From: Hyphomonadaceae bacterium TMED5
GTDB lineage: Bacteria > Pseudomonadota > Alphaproteobacteria > Caulobacterales > Hyphomonadaceae
DNA: 64,000 nucleotides
Assembly (NCBI GenBank): GCA_002173095.1
Contig: NHBK01000009.1
Coordinates: 248,001-312,000 of the forward strand
Direction: 5' to 3'
Shown here: in pieces, positions 10,018-18,914 of the stretch
Layout: each line of letters opens with the position of its first letter
How positions within the stretch are numbered: position 1 is the first letter of the stretch
Notes under the pieces: generated by a model
Seen by the model: only the letters and a program-made list of their open reading frames with translations
Told to the model about the DNA's origin: nothing
Database searches by the model: none
Translations under genes and position numbers: made by a program

Positions 10018-12012
10018 ATGACTGAAGATCAAATTTCTCAACCAGATCTGGCCGGGGCGCGATCTCTGATCGGCAATGGCCAGGCTGAAGCTGCAATCAA
10101 CATGCTGAAAGCTCTGCCTTCTGAGCAGGCTGAAACGGCAGATGCGCTTTACACCCTTGCCGTTGCTTACAGGTTTACTGGCCAGACAGATCAGGCGCTT
10201 TCTGAGCTCGGGAAAATGACAAAGTCGTTTCCCGATATTGGCCGGGCTTATCAGGAAATCGGTTACAATCATCGCGATGCCGGCCGTGAGGCTGACTTCA
10301 TCGCCAGTCTGGAAACGGCCGTAAAGCTCGACCCCGCACTGCTTCAGTCATGGCGTATTCTGGAAGCTCACCACAGAGCGCATCAAAATTCAGAGGCTCT
10401 CAGGCTGGCCGCCGGGCAGGTGGCGCGGCTTTCGGCTCTGGCGCCTGCTCTGGTCAATGTTTCAAGCCTTATCAATGAGGGCAAAATCTTCCGGGCTGAA
10501 GATATCTGTCGCGCGCATTTGCGGCGCTATCCGAAAGATGTCGAAGGCATGCGTTTGCTGGCGGATATTGGAAGTAAGCTAAGGGTTCTGGATGATGCTG
10601 AAATGCTGCTGGAAAGCGCTCTTGCTTTTGAGCCGCATCACCTGCCAGCACGCTTTGAGTATGCCTCCGTTCTGAAGAAGCGTCAGAAATTCTCCAAAGC
10701 ATTGGAGCAAACGCGGCAAATTCTGGAAAAAGAGCCTGAAAACCCTGTGTTTCTTGGGCTTCATGCAAGTGTTTTGTCGGCGCTGGGCGAACATGATGAA
10801 GCTCTGGCAATTTATGAGGCTATGTCAGAGACGGCCCCGGCCGCGCATCTCGTTTTTAATTCGTCGGGCCATGCTCTGAAAACGCTGGGGCGATATGATG
10901 ACGCTGTCAGCGCGTATCGTCAGGCCTATGCGGTTAAACCCGATTTTGGTGATGCCTTCTGGAGCCTGGCCAACCTCAAAACCTATCGTTTCACGGAGGG
11001 GGAGCGCGCACAGGCCATAAAGGCCGAGCAGGCCGAGGGCACCTCAGTCGAAGACCGGATTCATCTGTGCTTTGCCATGGGTAAATGTCATGAAGACGCT
11101 GAAGACTATGAGCAGGCCTTTGCGTTTTATGAGCGTGGAAACCGGCTGAAGCACGAGCAGTCACGATACACGATCGAGCGGAATAACCTTGAAACCGATC
11201 TGCATATCGAGTTCTTCGACAATGCCCGACTGGACAGCTTGAAAGGTCTTGGATTTGATGCGCCAGACCCGATTTTCATTGTGGGACTGCCACGATCCGG
11301 GTCCACGCTTCTTGAGCAGATTCTGGCCTCTCATTCTCTCGTTGATGGTACGCTGGAGCTCCCGCAAATCGTCACGCTTGCGCACAAGCTAAACGGCCCG
11401 CGCAGGCAGAAGGAGCAGCCTGAATATCCAGGCGTGCTGGCCAATCTGAAGCCGCCCCATTTTGATAAAATGGGGCGACAATATATCGAAGAGACCCGTA
11501 TTTATCGCGGTGAAGCGCCGTTCTTTACAGACAAAATGCCAAACAATTTCCGGCATATCGGGCTCATATTGTCCATTCTGCCAAATGCGCGCATTATTGA
11601 TGCGAGACGCCATCCCATGGGCGCGTGTTTCAGTGGCTTTAAGCAGCTGTTTGCTGAGGGGCAGGAGTTCAGCTACGGCCTTGCGGAGATTGGGAATTAC
11701 TATCGGCGCTATCTGGATGTCATGGATCATTGGCATCGCGTGCTACCGGGGCGAATCCTGACTGTGCAATACGAAGATGTCGTGTCTGACCTTGAAGGAC
11801 AGGTGCAGAGGATTTTGTCGTATTGCGGCCTGCCGTTCGAAGAAAGCTGTCTGAGTTTTTACGAGACGGAGCGCGCTGTTCGTACGCCAAGCGCCGAACA
11901 GGTGCGCCAGCCTATTTACACGAGTGGAGTGGAACAATGGCGCAAGTTTGAGCCATGGCTGGACCCGCTTAAAAGCGCGCTTGGTCCGGTTCTGGATCGT
12001 TATCCGATCTGA
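10018..12012 (+). CDS. TPR-repeat sulfotransferase
   Basis: The 664-residue protein has about 400 residues of tetratricopeptide-type helical repeats followed by a sulfotransferase domain. The PAPS 5'-phosphosulfate loop GLPRSGSTLLEQ is near residue 422 and the 3'-phosphate-binding stretch RRHPMGACFSGF is further on. A FTDKMPNNFRHIGL block lies between them. The ATG at 10018 was chosen over an upstream start because the N-terminal extension has no family character. The gene directly follows the TonB-dependent receptor, a pairing seen in alphaproteobacteria. Its acceptor, whether protein, glycan or metabolite, is not known. The catalytic motifs look intact. Confidence 0.88.
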   Translation: MTEDQISQPDLAGARSLIGNGQAEAAINMLKALPSEQAETADALYTLAVAYRFTGQTDQALSELGKMTKSFPDIGRAYQEIGYNHRDAGREADFIASLETAVKLDPALLQSWRILEAHHRAHQNSEALRLAAGQVARLSALAPALVNVSSLINEGKIFRAEDICRAHLRRYPKDVEGMRLLADIGSKLRVLDDAEMLLESALAFEPHHLPARFEYASVLKKRQKFSKALEQTRQILEKEPENPVFLGLHASVLSALGEHDEALAIYEAMSETAPAAHLVFNSSGHALKTLGRYDDAVSAYRQAYAVKPDFGDAFWSLANLKTYRFTEGERAQAIKAEQAEGTSVEDRIHLCFAMGKCHEDAEDYEQAFAFYERGNRLKHEQSRYTIERNNLETDLHIEFFDNARLDSLKGLGFDAPDPIFIVGLPRSGSTLLEQILASHSLVDGTLELPQIVTLAHKLNGPRRQKEQPEYPGVLANLKPPHFDKMGRQYIEETRIYRGEAPFFTDKMPNNFRHIGLILSILPNARIIDARRHPMGACFSGFKQLFAEGQEFSYGLAEIGNYYRRYLDVMDHWHRVLPGRILTVQYEDVVSDLEGQVQRILSYCGLPFEESCLSFYETERAVRTPSAEQVRQPIYTSGVEQWRKFEPWLDPLKSALGPVLDRYPI

Positions 12013-12017
12013 TCCTT

Positions 12018-12038
12018 CCGCCTGAATTTGTCAGGCGG
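12018..12038. terminator. Hairpin at the convergent ends of the sulfotransferase and Rieske genes
   Basis: A perfect 8-bp inverted repeat CCGCCTGA/TCAGGCGG around ATTTG sits exactly at the junction and includes the Rieske stop codon. There is no T run on either side, so it is a weak terminator or a 3'-end stabiliser. Confidence 0.45.
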
Positions 12039-13164
12039 GCGTCAACTCAACATCGCTGGCCAGCCGTTCGGCCATGAATTGATAAATATCCCAGATCGTA
12101 CCTTCAAGATCATCACCGGCCAGCAGTCCCGGCGTGAAGTGAGCAGACTTCAATCCGATCTGCAGGGTTTCAAGCTTTAGCTTGTCTTCGGCGTTGAACT
12201 CGTGACACAGCGCGACATAATCCTGCGCAGGCTTGCTATCCGCCTCTGCAGTGGACAGAACGCCCCATTTAATGCGCACGCCATCCGGGCCGTCAGGCAG
12301 GAGGCTCATATATACGCAGTTGTTTGTCGCGAGGCCGACAACATGGTTTGGGGCGACCCAGAACATAGGCGACTGGCGGCGTTCTTCTTCCGTCAGGCCT
12401 TCAGGGAAGGGTTTTCGGTCCGGATAGTCCGGCGTGTATTTGGCGTAATACCCGGTATGATAAGCGCCGTTCTCCATTTTCTTACAGAGAGACGTCGGTG
12501 TGATCGGGTGCAGCGTCTTCAGATGTGTGGGCGTCAGATGATAGCCCTCCATGAAGTTCTCTGCGAGGCATTTCCAGTTCGTAGCCCAGCGTGTTTCTTC
12601 GACATAGGCCATGTTCCGATCTGCCAGATCGTAATTCTTGATGATTTCATCCAGTTCGCCGAGCTGCTCGCTGAGCGGCGCTGCCGTTTCATCGAAATTG
12701 ACATAGATAAACCCATTCCAGATTTCAGAACGAAACTCTGGAAGGCTGCAATTCGCGCGATCAAAGCCTTCAATCTGATCCATATGAGGCGCAGCTATCA
12801 GGCTGCCATCAGCTGAGTATGACCAGGCATGATAGGCGCAGGTGAAGCGCTTTTGTTTGCCGCTGCCCTGAACTATCAGATTGCCGCGGTGACGGCATAC
12901 GTTTGAAAGTACCCGCACGCCGGTTTCGGTTCTGGTTATCAGTAAGGGTTCTTTGGCAACTTGCGATGTGAAGAATGAATTGGTCTCTGGAAGCTCTCCC
13001 AAATGTCCAATGCACACCCATTCCCGCCCGAAAATAATCTCTTCTTCGAGTTGGAGATAATCCGGGTCGGTATAGTACGGCCCGATCATGGAGCGGGCGC
13101 CAGTGACAGACTTTCCACGGATTTGTTTCAGGGTTTTGCGAATGCGTTGAACGTCCTGAGGCAT
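12031..13164 (-). CDS. Rieske non-haem iron oxygenase alpha subunit
   Basis: This 377-residue oxygenase component has the Rieske [2Fe-2S] ligands CRHRGN and CAYHAWSY. The mononuclear iron site is the NWKCLAENFMEGYHLTPTH block, with the usual Glu/His/His arrangement. Architecture and length fit the ring-hydroxylating alpha-subunit family, including members that demethylate betaines such as glycine betaine, stachydrine and carnitine. No reductase or ferredoxin gene is adjacent, so electrons must come from elsewhere. The LysR regulator lies upstream on the same strand, and its promoter carries the 16-bp motif shared with the doeB region. Given the nearby BCCT transporter, an N-demethylase role is a reasonable guess only. 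Confidence 0.88.
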   Translation of the reverse strand: MPQDVQRIRKTLKQIRGKSVTGARSMIGPYYTDPDYLQLEEEIIFGREWVCIGHLGELPETNSFFTSQVAKEPLLITRTETGVRVLSNVCRHRGNLIVQGSGKQKRFTCAYHAWSYSADGSLIAAPHMDQIEGFDRANCSLPEFRSEIWNGFIYVNFDETAAPLSEQLGELDEIIKNYDLADRNMAYVEETRWATNWKCLAENFMEGYHLTPTHLKTLHPITPTSLCKKMENGAYHTGYYAKYTPDYPDRKPFPEGLTEEERRQSPMFWVAPNHVVGLATNNCVYMSLLPDGPDGVRIKWGVLSTAEADSKPAQDYVALCHEFNAEDKLKLETLQIGLKSAHFTPGLLAGDDLEGTIWDIYQFMAERLASDVELTPA

Positions 13165-13253
13165 GGACGACTCCAGAATTGAAATTACAGAACAGGTTTC
13201 AGCGGAAACAGGTCATAACCTACAGCTCTTGCGGGGTATTCCAATCAATTGCC

Positions 13254-13269
13254 GCTTAAGTCGGGCTAA
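13254..13269 (-). promoter_or_regulatory. Shared candidate operator TTAGCCsGrCTTAAkC, copy 2
   Basis: Read on the minus strand this is TTAGCCCGACTTAAGC, 13 of 16 identical to copy 1 at 7161-7176. It lies 90-105 bp upstream of the Rieske oxygenase start, a usual place for a LysR-type activator site, and downstream of the LysR gene. Confidence 0.5.
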
Positions 13270-13291
13270 AGTGCCACTTTCTGTTCCGCGC

Positions 13292-14197
13292 CTATTGTGC
13301 TGACGCCTCACGAAGCGATTCCAGGAACTGCAGCGCGAGCGGTTTCTTCAGTGAGCGTTCCGGATAAGACACATAATATGCCTGCGGAAGGTCCAGTGTT
13401 GTGTCGAATAGTTTTACCAGGCGGCCTTCAGCGATGGCACTGCGCACCATAGCTTCCTGACCCAGCACAACGCCGCGTCCATCGAGTGCGGATTGAATAG
13501 CCATGCTGGAGAGGTTGAACTCCGGGCCGGAGGCTTCCATCGGCGGTTCAAGGTCGCAGGCTTCAAACCAGTCTGACCAGCTTGGCATGCCGGTATGCTG
13601 GGATCCCCAGTTGATTTCCAGTAGAGGCGCGTTCCGCAAATCTTCCGGCGTGTTGATGTCGCCATGGCGCTCAAGGAAAGACGGCGCGCAGACGGGTGTG
13701 ACGAAATCTGTAAACAGTGGTTCGAACTCAACATCCTTCTGATACGGCTTGCCATAGCAGATTCTGAAGTCGATTTCGGCCAGTTTCATGTCCGGCTCGG
13801 CATGTGTGGCGGTCAGGCTCAGCCGGGCCTGAGGGTGGCTGTCGCTCCAGTCCAGCACATAGCGCCCCAGCCATTGTGAGGCGACGGAAGGCAGCATGCT
13901 GACACGGACTTCATTGCTGGGCTTCAGGTTCGTCACGGCCTCGGTTGCCTGCCGGATGGAGCTGAAGCCTTCCTTGATCAGGGGGAAAAAAGTGCGGCCG
14001 GAATCGGTCAGTAGAAGGCCTTTGCTGGTGCGCTCAAACAAAGGTGAGCCGACAATATCCTCAAGTAGACGCACCTGCTGACTGATCGCCGCAATACTCA
14101 CGCACAGCTCATCGGCAGCTTTGGTGAAACTGTTGTGCCGTCCTGCAGCTTCAAAAGCGCGGAGAGCTTTCAGTGGGAAGTGTCGCATTGCCGTCAT
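13292..14197 (-). CDS. LysR-type transcriptional regulator, GcvA-like
   Basis: The N-terminal winged helix-turn-helix (LKALRAFEAAGRHNSFTKAA, then SIAAISQQVRLLED) is of the GcvA subtype, followed by a periplasmic-binding-like effector domain. The ATG at 14197 (MTAMRHFP) fits the family better than the upstream frame start at 14263. An ATG three codons further in is equally possible. It is divergent from the VanA-like oxygenase and precedes the other Rieske gene on the same strand. It is therefore the natural candidate to control both, and by the shared motif perhaps also the doeB operon and the receptor. The effector is unknown. Confidence 0.87.
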   Translation of the reverse strand: MTAMRHFPLKALRAFEAAGRHNSFTKAADELCVSIAAISQQVRLLEDIVGSPLFERTSKGLLLTDSGRTFFPLIKEGFSSIRQATEAVTNLKPSNEVRVSMLPSVASQWLGRYVLDWSDSHPQARLSLTATHAEPDMKLAEIDFRICYGKPYQKDVEFEPLFTDFVTPVCAPSFLERHGDINTPEDLRNAPLLEINWGSQHTGMPSWSDWFEACDLEPPMEASGPEFNLSSMAIQSALDGRGVVLGQEAMVRSAIAEGRLVKLFDTTLDLPQAYYVSYPERSLKKPLALQFLESLREASAQ

Positions 14198-14435
14198 GAG
14201 TGTGGAACCATCAGCAGTGAGTGTGTGTTCAGTTAAACTGTAGCTTAAAGGGGGTGGAAGCAATTGTGGCTTTGAGACGGGCCGTGCCAGCCGGTAGAAA
14301 TGCCTCAGGATTAGGCGGCAGAAAGATCAAATCTGACTGTTCCGCTAGGATTTAAGGCAGACTAGGTAGGTTGGTTGTTCCTTCCGGTTGAGTGCCTTCA
14401 GACACAGCAACTCAGGGCCGAAAGGGGATTTCGAA
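14198..14435. promoter_or_regulatory. Divergent promoter region between the LysR regulator and the VanA-like oxygenase
   Basis: These 238 bp carry several TTAA-containing half-sites (GTTAAACTGTAGCTTAAAG near 14232-14250 and GATTTAAGGC near 14349) like those in the other two intergenic regions of this block. No gene is seen. An AAAGGGG ribosome-binding site at 14421-14427 decides the downstream start. Confidence 0.5.
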
Positions 14436-15473
14436 TTGTTTCTGAAAAACACATGGTATGTCGCTGCGTGGGATCACGAAGTCCCTTATGGAAAGCTCGT
14501 TCACCGCAAAATTCTCGGCGAGAATGTGGTCCTGTATCGCAAACGGGATGGAAGCGTTTGTGCACTTGAAGACTCTTGTCCGCACCGCAAGCTGCCTCTG
14601 TCTATGGGCACGCTGGTCGGCGATGACGTCCAGTGTGGCTATCATGGTCTGAAATTCGACTGTTCAGGCGCCTGTGTTGAAGTGCCTGCCTATAAAGACA
14701 TTCCCAAACAGGCCCGGGTGCGGGCCTTCCCTATCGTGGAACGCTGGAACTGGATCTGGATCTGGATGGGCGATCCGGCGCTTGCTGATGAAGCGCTCAT
14801 TATTGATATCCCGGAATATGATAATCCGGAGTGGGGCATTAATCGCGGCCCGGCCATGGATATTGCCTGCAATTATCAGCACATGACCGACAATCTGGTT
14901 GATCCATCTCACGTGTCTTTTGTTCACAAAACCTCGCTCGGCGATGCCGAAACGGTGGATACACCGGTGAAAACCGAAGTTGAGGGTGACAGTGTTATCG
15001 TTTCGCGCTGGCTGATGGATTGCAATCTTGCGCCCTTCTTCCAGCCGCGGGTGAAATTTGAAGGGCGTGCGGACCGTCTGCAGCGATATGAACTGCGTCT
15101 GCCTAGCATGGCCGTTATTGGTGACATTATTGCGCCCGCCGGGTCCGGTGCGCCGGAAGGCAATCTCCATCCGGATGTCTTCCTTCTGGACAGCTATAAC
15201 TTCATCACGCCGGTCGATGAGACCCATTGCCGGTATTACTGGTTCCAGGTTCGCAATTTCGATGCTGACAGCAAGGAGGCCAGTGACGCGCTGACCGCTG
15301 ACTTCATCGAAGCGTTCAATGAGGATATTGTCGTACTGGAAGCGGTGCAGAAGGGCATGGACAATGCAACGACGGCTCCGATCAACCTGCCGATTGATGC
15401 GGGCGGCTTCCAATGCAAGAAAATCATCAAACGAATGATCGCTCAGGAGCAGGCTATGCAGGCCGCTGAGTAA
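14436..15473 (+). CDS. VanA-type Rieske oxygenase (aromatic O-demethylase-like)
   Basis: The protein opens with LFLKNTWYVAAWDHEV, the standard beginning of vanillate O-demethylase-type oxygenases. It has Rieske ligands CPHRKLPLS and CGYHGLKFD and an iron-binding stretch around NLVDPSHVSFVH. The start is a TTG at 14436, preceded by AAAGGGG at 8 nt; a TTG at 14388 would add 16 residues without family similarity or a ribosome-binding site. The family demethylates or hydroxylates aromatic acids and some cyclic amino-acid derivatives, using a VanB-type reductase that is not encoded nearby. It is divergent from the LysR gene. Confidence 0.87.
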   Translation: MFLKNTWYVAAWDHEVPYGKLVHRKILGENVVLYRKRDGSVCALEDSCPHRKLPLSMGTLVGDDVQCGYHGLKFDCSGACVEVPAYKDIPKQARVRAFPIVERWNWIWIWMGDPALADEALIIDIPEYDNPEWGINRGPAMDIACNYQHMTDNLVDPSHVSFVHKTSLGDAETVDTPVKTEVEGDSVIVSRWLMDCNLAPFFQPRVKFEGRADRLQRYELRLPSMAVIGDIIAPAGSGAPEGNLHPDVFLLDSYNFITPVDETHCRYYWFQVRNFDADSKEASDALTADFIEAFNEDIVVLEAVQKGMDNATTAPINLPIDAGGFQCKKIIKRMIAQEQAMQAAE

Positions 15474-15512
15474 CGGCTTTCGCACGACCGGGGCGCCGAC
15501 GTTTGTCAGAAA

Positions 15513-15589
<77 letters not shown>

Positions 15590-15660
15590 ATTTGGGACAC
15601 TCTGCCTACTCCGTTATTTCAGGGGAAACAACTTACTTGCGCCCTGTGCATGAATCTCCT

Positions 15661-15682
15661 CCACCACCCCTTGCCATGGTGG
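15661..15682 (+). promoter_or_regulatory. Hairpin in the leader of rpmE
   Basis: CCACCA and TGGTGG form a perfect 6-bp stem about 70 nt upstream of the rpmE start in a 160-bp region without genes. A leader structure controlling L31 synthesis is possible but unproven. Confidence 0.3.
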
Positions 15683-15749
15683 CCTCTTTCCAGTAGAAGC
15701 CGCCCCTTAAGTTTCTCAAAACCAGTTTCAAGACGACGGATTTCGACCG

Positions 15750-15971
15750 ATGAAAAGCGAAGGCCACCCAGATTACCACTTCATCACGGTCGTGATGACG
15801 GACGGAACCGAGTACCAGACCCGTTCTACCTACGGCAAAGAAGGCGACCCCCTTCAGCTGGATATCGATCCGAAAACCCACCCAGCGTGGACCGGCAACA
15901 CGTCCAACCTTATGGACCGTGGCGGCCGCGTATCCCGCTTCAAAGACAAGTTCAAAGGCTTCGTTAAATAA
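15750..15971 (+). CDS. rpmE: Ribosomal protein bL31
   Basis: This is the 73-residue large-subunit protein bL31. The family sequence is recognisable throughout: [28 protein letters not shown] and [10 protein letters not shown]. It has no CxxC zinc-ribbon cysteines, so it is the zinc-independent form usual in alphaproteobacteria. It is followed by a clear intrinsic terminator and appears to be transcribed alone. Confidence 0.97.
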   Translation: MKSEGHPDYHFITVVMTDGTEYQTRSTYGKEGDPLQLDIDPKTHPAWTGNTSNLMDRGGRVSRFKDKFKGFVK

Positions 15972-15996
15972 GCCGGACTTTCAGTCTGAGATGTTT

Positions 15997-16028
15997 AAAA
16001 CCCGTCGGTCATCCGGCGGGTTTTTTTT
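15997..16028 (+). terminator. Rho-independent terminator after rpmE
   Basis: An 8-bp stem CCCGTCGG/CCGGCGGG (one G-T pair) with a 4-nt loop is followed by eight T residues. Confidence 0.92.
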
Positions 16029-16137
16029 ATTCGCATCAGGACTTCGCAGAAGAGATATTCTAGCTCCGCATCGAACAGAAAAGAGTTGTATTTCGCCTGG
16101 ATTGCCCGTCTAATTTAGTCAGGTATTTCATCGGAGC

Positions 16138-17268
16138 ATGGAGCCAGGCGGGAAAGCCATGTCATACTCAACCTTGTCAGAATCAGAAGATCAGGCGCTT
16201 TCGGTTTTACGGGCGATACTGGACAATACCGTCGACGGTTTGATTACCATTGATGATACCGGGCGCATTCTGTCGGTGAACAAGGCCTGCGAAGCCATTT
16301 TCGGGTACACCGAAGCCGAGCTGGCCCAGCAGAATGTCAAAATCCTTATGCCGGACCCATACCGCAGCGGTCATGATGGCTATATGGCCAATTATCACGC
16401 CGGCGGCGAGGCACGCGTTATCGGCATTGGCCGTGAAGTCGAGGGCCTGAGGAAGGATGGCAGCGTTTTTCCGCTCGATCTTTCTGTTGCGCGCGTCGAA
16501 GTGCGTGGTCAGGTTTTCTATAGCGGTATTGTGCGCGATATCACCGTTCGTAAACGCGCTGAAGAAGAGATCCTCGCCAAAAGCGCAGCGCTTGAACGGT
16601 TTGCTTATGTGGCCTCACATGACCTGAAAGAGCCCTTGCGTGCGATTGAGGCCATCTCGGAAATTCTGGCGTTGGATTACGCAGACAAGCTGGATGAGGA
16701 AGGGCTGACCTATCTGCACCATCTGACAGAGTCTGCGCAGCGTATGCGTCTGGTTGTGACGGATGTCCTTGAATATTCACGTCTGGATATTGAGCAGGAG
16801 GCGCCAGAAGACTTCTCTGCGGGTGATGTGGTTCAGGATGTTCTGAAAGAAGTGACGCTGGAACTGGAGCAGGCCGGTGCGGTAACAGATGTCGCCAGTC
16901 TGCCTGATATCAGTGGAAGTCGAATTCGATTTTACAGGCTCATGCAGAATTTGATCGCGAACTCGATCAAGTATCGACGCAAATCTGTCCCTCTCAAGCT
17001 ATCAATTTATACTTCTCAGGGTGATGATGAATACACTATCAGTGTCGCCGATAACGGTATCGGCATGGAAGTGGAATACCATGTTGCAATATTCGACATG
17101 TTTAAACGCTTGCATGCGCGTCATGAATATGCGGGGACTGGGATTGGATTGGCGATCTGTAAGAAGATTGTTGAGGGCTGGGAAGGACGGATCTGGGTGG
17201 AAAGTGCCCGGGATTCGGGCTCAACCTTCCATTTTTCTCTGCCAAAGCGTATGATTGTGGAAGCTTGA
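16138..17268 (+). CDS. PAS-domain sensor histidine kinase
   Basis: This 376-residue soluble kinase has a PAS domain (about residues 25-140, with NKACEAIFGYTEAEL and a C-cap GIVRDITVRKRAEEE). The HisKA dimerisation domain contains the phospho-acceptor histidine in YVASHDLKEPLR, and the HATPase domain has N box LIANSIKYRR, DNGIGM and GTGIGLAICKK. No membrane segment is visible, so it senses a cytoplasmic signal; FixL-like haem binding by the PAS domain is possible but not shown. The first ATG follows CGGAGC; an ATG at 16159 is the alternative. The single-domain response regulator 33 bp downstream is its likely partner. Confidence 0.92.
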   Translation: MEPGGKAMSYSTLSESEDQALSVLRAILDNTVDGLITIDDTGRILSVNKACEAIFGYTEAELAQQNVKILMPDPYRSGHDGYMANYHAGGEARVIGIGREVEGLRKDGSVFPLDLSVARVEVRGQVFYSGIVRDITVRKRAEEEILAKSAALERFAYVASHDLKEPLRAIEAISEILALDYADKLDEEGLTYLHHLTESAQRMRLVVTDVLEYSRLDIEQEAPEDFSAGDVVQDVLKEVTLELEQAGAVTDVASLPDISGSRIRFYRLMQNLIANSIKYRRKSVPLKLSIYTSQGDDEYTISVADNGIGMEVEYHVAIFDMFKRLHARHEYAGTGIGLAICKKIVEGWEGRIWVESARDSGSTFHFSLPKRMIVEA

Positions 17269-17301
17269 CGGCTTTCGGGGGACGAGAGGGGTTTAGGCTG
17301 A

Positions 17302-17724
17302 ATGAAAAAGATTTTGCTCGTTGAAGACAATCCTGCTGACGTGCTTCTCACGAAGCGTGTTGTAAAACAGGCTGAGCTTGATGCAGAACTTCTGATTGCC
17401 GGGGACGGCGTTGAGGCTCTGGAAATTCTGCAGGACATTAATGCCAGCTCAGAGGGGATAGACCCCGCACTTGTGCTTATGGACATCAACATGCCGCGTA
17501 AGAATGGCAAGGATGTGCTGAAAGAAATCAAGGCGGATCGTGGGCTGCGTCACATTCCTGTGGTTATGCTCACAACTTCGGACTCGTGCCTGGATATCTC
17601 TGAATCCTACGACAATTTCGCCAGCGGTTGTATCGTAAAGCCGTCCAGGCTGAACGATTTTGTAACGGCGATCTCGGCGCTGAAAAGCTTTTGGTTTGAT
17701 ACGGTTCAGCCTGCCCGAAGATAA
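17302..17724 (+). CDS. Single-domain response regulator (Rcp1-like receiver)
   Basis: This is a 140-residue stand-alone receiver domain with acidic pocket ED near residues 8-9, phospho-acceptor Asp61 in LMDINMP, the MLTTSD switch threonine and the invariant lysine in CIVKPS. It has no output domain. Such proteins, usually encoded right after a PAS kinase as here, pass phosphate to a phosphotransfer protein or act by protein contact. It ends 21 bp from the convergent rcdA gene. Confidence 0.93.
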   Translation: MKKILLVEDNPADVLLTKRVVKQAELDAELLIAGDGVEALEILQDINASSEGIDPALVLMDINMPRKNGKDVLKEIKADRGLRHIPVVMLTTSDSCLDISESYDNFASGCIVKPSRLNDFVTAISALKSFWFDTVQPARR

Positions 17725-17745
17725 GCGGGGAGGCTGCAGGCCAGT

Positions 17746-18300
17746 TTATTTCCGCCAGACGGAAAGCGGGTCAAAAGCTCCGGAATTTGCGGCATCCTGA
17801 AGGGCCTGAAGCTGGCTTGTCACCGGGTTCGGCATTGGCTCGTCCGGCTCATCAAACAGAATTTCATCAAGACGATGCAAACGGTCGAACAGGTCTTTGG
17901 CGCGCTCGACCAATTCCATCAATTCTTCAGGCAGATCAGGATTTTGGCGTGCGGTGAACGCATTGACCGAGCTATCCTCGAGGCGGAAGCGGGCTTCGGT
18001 CGCCTCTTCGACAGTCATATCGCCTTCCTGAACGGCGCGCTGCACGACAAGCCAGCTCGCAGCCTGCATCAGGCGCGTCGTCATTTCCATGCTGACCGTC
18101 GCATAGGAGAGTGAGGCTTCACGTGTGAGGCGGCGTGAGGCTTCACGGCCATCACCATCCAGATAGCTTGCAGTTTCTTCAACCAGGCCCATACCGTCTG
18201 CAAACAACTTCCGGAACATTTCGGAAGAAGCAAATTGCAGCATACGGTCGCGTACGGCCGGGCTGACGGGTTGCGGTTTTGAAGAGCTGTCTTTCGTCAT
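17746..18300 (-). CDS. rcdA: RcdA-like adaptor (DUF1465), regulator of CtrA degradation
   Basis: This is a DUF1465 protein with the family core FADGMGLVEETASYLDG, then REASLSYATVSMEMTTRLMQ. In Caulobacter RcdA links the CpdR-primed ClpXP protease to substrates such as the cell-cycle regulator CtrA. The ATG at 18300 (MTKDSSS) was chosen over an upstream codon at 18330 because family similarity begins after a short polar tail. The C-terminal 50 residues are acidic and probably disordered. Nearby trcR, DUF1192 and the quinone oxidoreductase form an alphaproteobacterial neighbourhood that often travels with rcdA. Confidence 0.85.
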   Translation of the reverse strand: MTKDSSSKPQPVSPAVRDRMLQFASSEMFRKLFADGMGLVEETASYLDGDGREASRRLTREASLSYATVSMEMTTRLMQAASWLVVQRAVQEGDMTVEEATEARFRLEDSSVNAFTARQNPDLPEELMELVERAKDLFDRLHRLDEILFDEPDEPMPNPVTSQLQALQDAANSGAFDPLSVWRK

Positions 18301-18396
18301 GTTCGCGTCCTGTCGAATCGCTGCCTGCAAGCCTTACGGGAATATTGCCTCTCACACTCTTTAAAAGAGTTAACAGACAATGTGCCCCTCTCATGG

Positions 18397-18903
18397 TCAC
18401 GGGCAGAGGTGTTTCACTTTCTGAAAGGTATTCATATTTCGTGCCGTTCCGCGCGCCTGCCCCGGAAGTTTCAGCTTAGACTTACCTTTTCCATCTGGAT
18501 ACCAGATATAGAGCTCTTTTTTGCCCGACATAATCACTTCGTTTGTCAGGTGCTTACACTCTGAGATGTCTGCCTCTTCTGGTGGCGCATCCAGCAGTAA
18601 AACAACGACTTTATTGCCCGGTGCGTCAGGAAAAGGGTTGTCGGTCAGAATTGTATCAATGTCTTCCGGGCCTCTCATTATGACGCCTGGCGCGTGTCCC
18701 ATATGGGCTAATAGCCTTTGTTCCAGTTCGATACGGACCGCGTCTGCCGGTTTCTCACTTTCGAACACCAGATTTCCGCTGGCGATATAGGTGCGCGGAT
18801 TTTCAAAACCGGCTTCTGAGGCAATGGCTTTCAGATCGTCCATTTTCAGCTTGCCGGTGCCGCCAACATTCACGGCGCGCAGAAATGCGATATGCGTTGC
18901 CAT
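18397..18903 (-). CDS. DUF1697 family protein
   Basis: This 168-residue protein begins with the family hallmark THIAFLRAVNVGGTGKLKM, then RTYIASGNLVFES. The fold is two ferredoxin-like domains. No enzymatic role is established for the family. It follows DUF1192 on the same strand with an 11-bp gap and is probably co-transcribed with it. Confidence 0.85.
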   Translation of the reverse strand: MATHIAFLRAVNVGGTGKLKMDDLKAIASEAGFENPRTYIASGNLVFESEKPADAVRIELEQRLLAHMGHAPGVIMRGPEDIDTILTDNPFPDAPGNKVVVLLLDAPPEEADISECKHLTNEVIMSGKKELYIWYPDGKGKSKLKLPGQARGTARNMNTFQKVKHLCP

Positions 18904-18914
18904 TGCGTATCCGC

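Noticed and set aside
10018-11260. TPR region as a separate gene from the sulfotransferase
   Set aside because: The frame is continuous with no internal stop or new ribosome-binding site, and TPR-sulfotransferase fusions are a known architecture.
18361-18375. Possible CtrA box (TTAA ... TTAAC) upstream of rcdA
   Set aside because: The spacing between the two half-sites is 5 bp rather than the required 7.
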